From contig NW_027478385.1 in NCBI RefSeq assembly GCF_051014685.1, positions 2,046,001 to 2,110,000 on the forward strand: a stretch of 64,000 nucleotides of DNA, written 5' to 3'. The translations under genes were made by a program, and so were the position numbers. Every line of letters starts with the position of its first letter. Position 1 is the stretch's first letter. The stretch comes from Ptiloglossa arizonensis. Its lineage: Eukaryota > Arthropoda > Insecta > Hymenoptera > Colletidae. Of the stretch, positions 60,521-64,000 are shown one piece after another. The notes under the pieces are model-generated. The model did not search any database. It worked only from the letters and a program-made list of their open reading frames with translations, and was not told where the DNA came from.

Positions 60521-61450
60521 TATTGATGGTTTCTCAAACATTCCTTAACTTCAAACTACCATATCTCGCGAACGGATTGACGAACTCGAGAAATTCCAGT
60601 TGCATCTGAAAGCAGAATCTCGCCCGATTACAATGGTATGTGGATTTTTGCCCTAGGCCATAATAGCTATTGGTTTCGAGTATCAGACTTGCGAAAATTT
60701 TGATGGTTTCTCAACCATTCCTTAACTTCAAACTCCCACATCTCGCGAACGGATTGACGAACTCGAGAAATTCCTGTTGCATCTGAAAGCAGAAACTCTC
60801 CCGATTACAACGGTATGTGTATTTTTCCCCTAGGCCTTTGTAGTTATTGGTTTCGCGTATCATACTTGCGAAAATTTTGATGGTTTCTCAAGCATTCCTT
60901 AATTTCAAACTCCCATATCTCGCGAACGGATTGACAAAACCGAAAAATTTCTGTTGCATCTGAAAGTAGAAACTCTCCCGATTACAACGGTATGTGTATC
61001 TTTCCCCTAGGTCATTGTAGTTATTGGTTTCGAGTATCAGACTTGCGAAAATTTAGATGGATTCACAACCATTCCTTAACTTCAAACTCCCATATCTCGC
61101 GAACGGATTGACGAACTCGAGAAATTCCTGTTGCATCTGAAAGCAGAAACTCGCCCGATTACAATGGTATGTGTATTTTTCCCCTAGGCCTTTGTAGTTA
61201 TTGGTTTCGAGTATCAGACTTGCGAAATATTGATGGTTTCTCAAACATTCCTTAACTTCAAACTACCATATCTCGCGAACGGATTGACGAACTCGAGAAA
61301 TTCCAGTTGCATCTGAAAGCAGAATCTCGCCCGATTACAATGGTATGTGGATTTTTGCCCTAGGCCATAATAGCTATTGGTTTCGAGTATCAGACTTGCG
61401 AAAATTTTGATGGTTTCTCAACCATTCCTTAACTTCAAACTCCCATATCT
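60521..61450 (+). repeat. 4-monomer (707 bp) duplication
   Basis: The 'gcgaaatattgatgg' monomer at 60,515 recurs at 61,222 (+707), followed in both by 'cttcaaactaccatatc', 'attccagttgc', 'gcagaatctcgccc', 'tatgtggatttttgccc' and 'ataatagctattgg'. The intervening units (60,780-61,100) re-use region B/C types ('acaaaaccgaaaaat', 'ggtcattg', 'tttagatggattc'). Confidence 0.83.
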
Positions 61451-62090
61451 CTCGAACGGATAGACGAACTCGAGAAATTCCTGTTGCATCTGAAAGCAGA
61501 AACTCTCCAGATTACAACGCTATGTGTATTTTTCCCCTAGGCCAATGTAGTTATTTGTTTCGAGTATCAGACTTGCGAAAATTTTGATGGTTTCTCAACC
61601 ATTCCTTATCTTCAAACTCCCATATCTCGCGAACGGATTGACGAACTCGAGAAATTCCTGTTGCATCTGAAAGCAGAAACTCGCCCGATTACAATGGTAT
61701 GTGTATTTTTCCCCTAGGCCAATGTAGTTATTTGTTTCGAGTATCAGACTTGCGAAAATTTTGATGGTTTCTCAACCATTCCTTATCTTCAAACTCCCAT
61801 ATCTCGCGAACGGATTGACGAACTCGAGAAATTCCTGTTGCATCTGAAAGCAGAAACTCGCCCGATTACCATGGTATGTGTATTTCTGCCCTAGGCCACA
61901 GTAGTTATTGGTTTCGAGTATCAGACTTGCAAAAATTGTGATGGTTTCTTAACCATTCCTTAACTTCAAACTCCCATATCTCGCGAAAGGATTGACGAAC
62001 TCGAGAAATTCCTGTTGCATCTGAAAGCAGAAACTCGCCCGATTACAATGGTATGTGTATTTTTCCCCTAGGCCTTTGTAGTTACTGGTT
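61451..62090 (+). repeat. B-B-A dimer-type monomers
   Basis: Two type B-like monomers ('ggccaatgtagttatttg', 'ccttatcttc') at about 61,537 and 61,715 are followed by one type A monomer ('ctaggccacag', 'gcaaaaattgtgatgg', 'tttcttaacc') at about 61,892. They are related to the A-B-A-B-A runs in region D but not in alternating order, and have 'ccaatg' where region D has 'ccgatg'. Confidence 0.82.
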
Positions 62091-64000
62091 TCGAGTATCA
62101 GACTTGCGAAATTTTGATGGTTTCTCAACCATACCTTAACTTCAAACTCCCATATCTCGCGAAAGGATTGACGAACTCGAGAAATTCCTGTAGCGTCTGA
62201 AAGTAGAAACTCGCCCGATTGCTATGGTGTGTGTACTTTTCCCCTAGGCCATTCCAGTTTTTCGTTTCTAGCATCAGAATTGCGAAAAATTTGATGGTTT
62301 CTCAAACATTCCTTAACTTCAAACTGCCATATTTCGCGAACGGATTGCCGAATCCGAAAAATTTCTGTTGCATCTGAAAGTAGAAACTCTCCCGATTACA
62401 ACGCTATGTGTATTTTTTCCCTAGGCCATTGTAGTTATTTGTTTCGAGTATCAGACTTGCGAATATTGTGATGGTTTCTCAACCATTCCTTAAATTCAAA
62501 CTCTCATATCTCGCGAACGGATTGACGAACTCGAGAAATTCCTGTTGCATCTGAAAGTAGAAACTCGCCCGATTACAAAGGTATGTGTACTTTTCCCCTA
62601 GGCCATTCCAGTTATTGGTTTCGAGTATCAGACCAGCGAAAATTTTGATGGTTCCTCAACCATGCCTTAACTTCAAACTCCCATATCTCGCGAACGGATT
62701 GACGAACTCGAGAAATTCCTGTTGCATCTGAAAGCAGAAACTCGCCCGATTACAATGGAGTGTGTACTTTTCCCCTAGGCCATTCCAGTTATTGGTTTCG
62801 AGTATCAGGCCAGCGAAAATTGTGATGGTTTCTCAACCATTCCTTAACTTCAAACTCCCATATCTCTCGAACGGATAGACGAACTCGAATAATTCCGGTT
62901 GCATCTGAAAGTAGAAACTCGCCCGATTACAAAGGTATGTGTATTTTTCCCCTAGGCCTTTGTAGTTATTGGTTTCGAGTTTCAGACTTGCGAAAATTTT
63001 GATGGTTCCTCAACCATTCCTTAACTTCAAACTCCCATATCTCGCGAAAGGATTGACGAACTCGAGAAATTCCTATTGCATCTGAAAGTAGAAACTCGCC
63101 CGATTACTATGGTGTGTGTACTTTTCCCCCAGGCCATTCCAGTTATTGGTTTCGAGTATCAGACTTGCGAAAATTTTGATGGTTTCTCAACCATTCCGTA
63201 ACTTCAAACTCCCATATTTCGCGAACGGATTGACGAACTCGAGAAATTCCTGTTGCATCTGACAGCAGAAACTCGCCCGATGACAACGGTATGTGTATTT
63301 TTGCCCTAGCCCATAGTAGTTATTGGTTTCGAGTATCAGACTTGCGAAATTTTGATGGTTTCTCAACCATACCTTAACTTCAAACGCCCATATCTCGCGA
63401 ACGGATTGAAGAACTCGAGAAATTCCTGTTGCGTCTGAAAGTAGAAACTCGCCCGATTACTATGGTGTGTGTACTTTTCCCCAGGCCATTCCAGTTATTG
63501 GTTTCGAGTATCAGACTTGCGAAAATTTTGATGGTTCCTCAACCATTCCTTAACTTCAAACTCCCATGTCTCGCGAAAGGATTGACGAACTCGAGAAATT
63601 CCTGTTGCATCTGAAAGCAGAAACTCGCCCGATTACAATGGGGTGTGTAATTTTCCCCTAGGCCATTCTAGTTATTGGTTTCGAGTATCAGACCAGCGAA
63701 AATTTTGATGGTTCCTCAACCATTCCTTAACTTCAAACTCCCATATCTCGCGAACGGATTGACGAACTCGAGAAATTCCTGTTGCATCTGAAAGCAGAAA
63801 CTCGCCCGATTACAATGGGGTGTGAACTTTTCCCCTAGGCCATTCCAGTTATTGGTTTAGAGTATCAGGCCAGCGAAAATTTTGATGGTTCCTCAACCAT
63901 TCCTTAACTTCAAACTCCCATATCTCACGAACGGATTGACGAACTCGAGAAATTCCTTTTGCATCTAAAAGTAGAAACTCGCCCGATTACTATGGTGTGT
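62091..64000 (+). repeat. Return of region D monomer series to the window edge
   Basis: 'cctgtagcgtctg' at 62,187 with 'cagtttttcgtttctagca', 'gattgccgaatccg' and 'gcgaatattgtg' repeats the order seen at 29.3, 38.7, 42.0, 44.7, 48.2 and 51.2 kb. It continues with a 'ccagcg' dimer (caggcc at 62,806) and the 'ttccgtaacttc' / 'attgaagaactcg' / 'ctgttgcgtctg' series seen at 43.8 and 50.3 kb. The array runs off the window mid-monomer; the last phase point is 63,855. Confidence 0.85.

Larger units (their letters stand above)
1..64000 (+). repeat. Satellite DNA array, ~177-bp monomer, head to tail, fills the window
   Basis: Every line of the window can be aligned to the same unit. Starting at a 'gtttcg' phase point, units begin at 1, 178, 354, 531, 708 and so on, giving lengths of 176-177 bp; the last phase point seen is 63,855. 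All units read in the same direction. No unique DNA, transposon or inversion interrupts the array, and both window edges lie inside it, so its true length is greater than 64 kb. Monomers differ at scattered positions and fall into recurring subtypes, which are arranged in higher-order repeats. Known biology: arrays of 150-180 bp monomers with HORs are typical of eukaryotic centromeres and heterochromatin. A centromeric role is inference; the family is not one I recognise. Confidence 0.98.

Noticed and set aside
1..64000. CRISPR array (regular repeats with variable parts)
   Set aside because: The unit is 177 bp with variation along its whole length, not a 25-40 bp invariant repeat with unique spacers, and no cas-like gene is present.
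1..64000. Tandem protein-coding repeats (a giant repetitive protein)
   Set aside because: Stops occur in every frame in most monomers, and indels of one base (for example 27,351, 20,715, 52,247) break frames without any sign of avoidance.
1..64000. Transposon, LTR or terminal inverted repeat
   Set aside because: No coding domain, target-site duplication, or inverted copy was seen; all units have one orientation. The moving 'ccagcg' module has no ends distinct from monomer sequence.
1..64000. rRNA, tRNA or 5S gene cluster
   Set aside because: The unit does not contain recognisable rRNA or tRNA conserved boxes, and its length and internal variation fit satellite DNA better than a 5S repeat.

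Overview
The whole window is one uninterrupted tandem satellite DNA array. A unit of about 177 bp repeats head to tail on the + strand from base 1 to base 64,000, roughly 361 times (window length divided by the usual unit length). I found no unique sequence, gene, tRNA, rRNA, transposon, CRISPR array or inverted block. A homogeneous array of this size, with nucleosome-length monomers and multi-monomer higher-order repeats (HORs), points to a eukaryotic chromosome, most likely centromeric or pericentromeric heterochromatin or another large satellite block. Plant satellites commonly have units of 150-180 bp, but fungal, insect and other animal satellites can too. I do not recognise the family and cannot name the organism.

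Layout. (A) 1-10,659: a 33-monomer unit with a 5,834-bp period; positions 1-4,825 recur almost unchanged at 5,835-10,659. (B) 10,660-about 24,880: a different monomer mixture, rich in a 'ggcctttgtag' tail. It contains an 8-mer HOR of 1,416 bp (16,649-19,480 plus a partial third copy), a 5-mer HOR of 885 bp (about 19,819-21,580), and a segment repeated 6,902 bp away (14,957-16,648 and 21,859-23,550). (C) About 24,880-41,900: overlapping duplications with periods of 708, 1,416, 3,892, 5,485 and 9,023/9,377 bp, many offset by one or two monomers. (D) 41,968-about 58,775: a block of about 6.2-6.9 kb in two copies, followed by a 19-mer tandem copy of 3,362 bp; this block is rich in 'ccagcg' monomers and contains alternating dimers. 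(E) 58,775-64,000: small 5-mer, 3-mer and 4-mer duplications, then a return of D-type monomers.

No genes act together here. The open reading frames of 60-120 codons arise because 177 is 3 x 59, so any frame open in one monomer stays open in the next; they occur on both strands with the same periodicity. The content of interest is the evolutionary record: nested duplications, chimeric monomers marking exchange points, shared single-base markers, a conserved CpG-rich core, and a partial match to the CENP-B box. I did not find a novel gene system.
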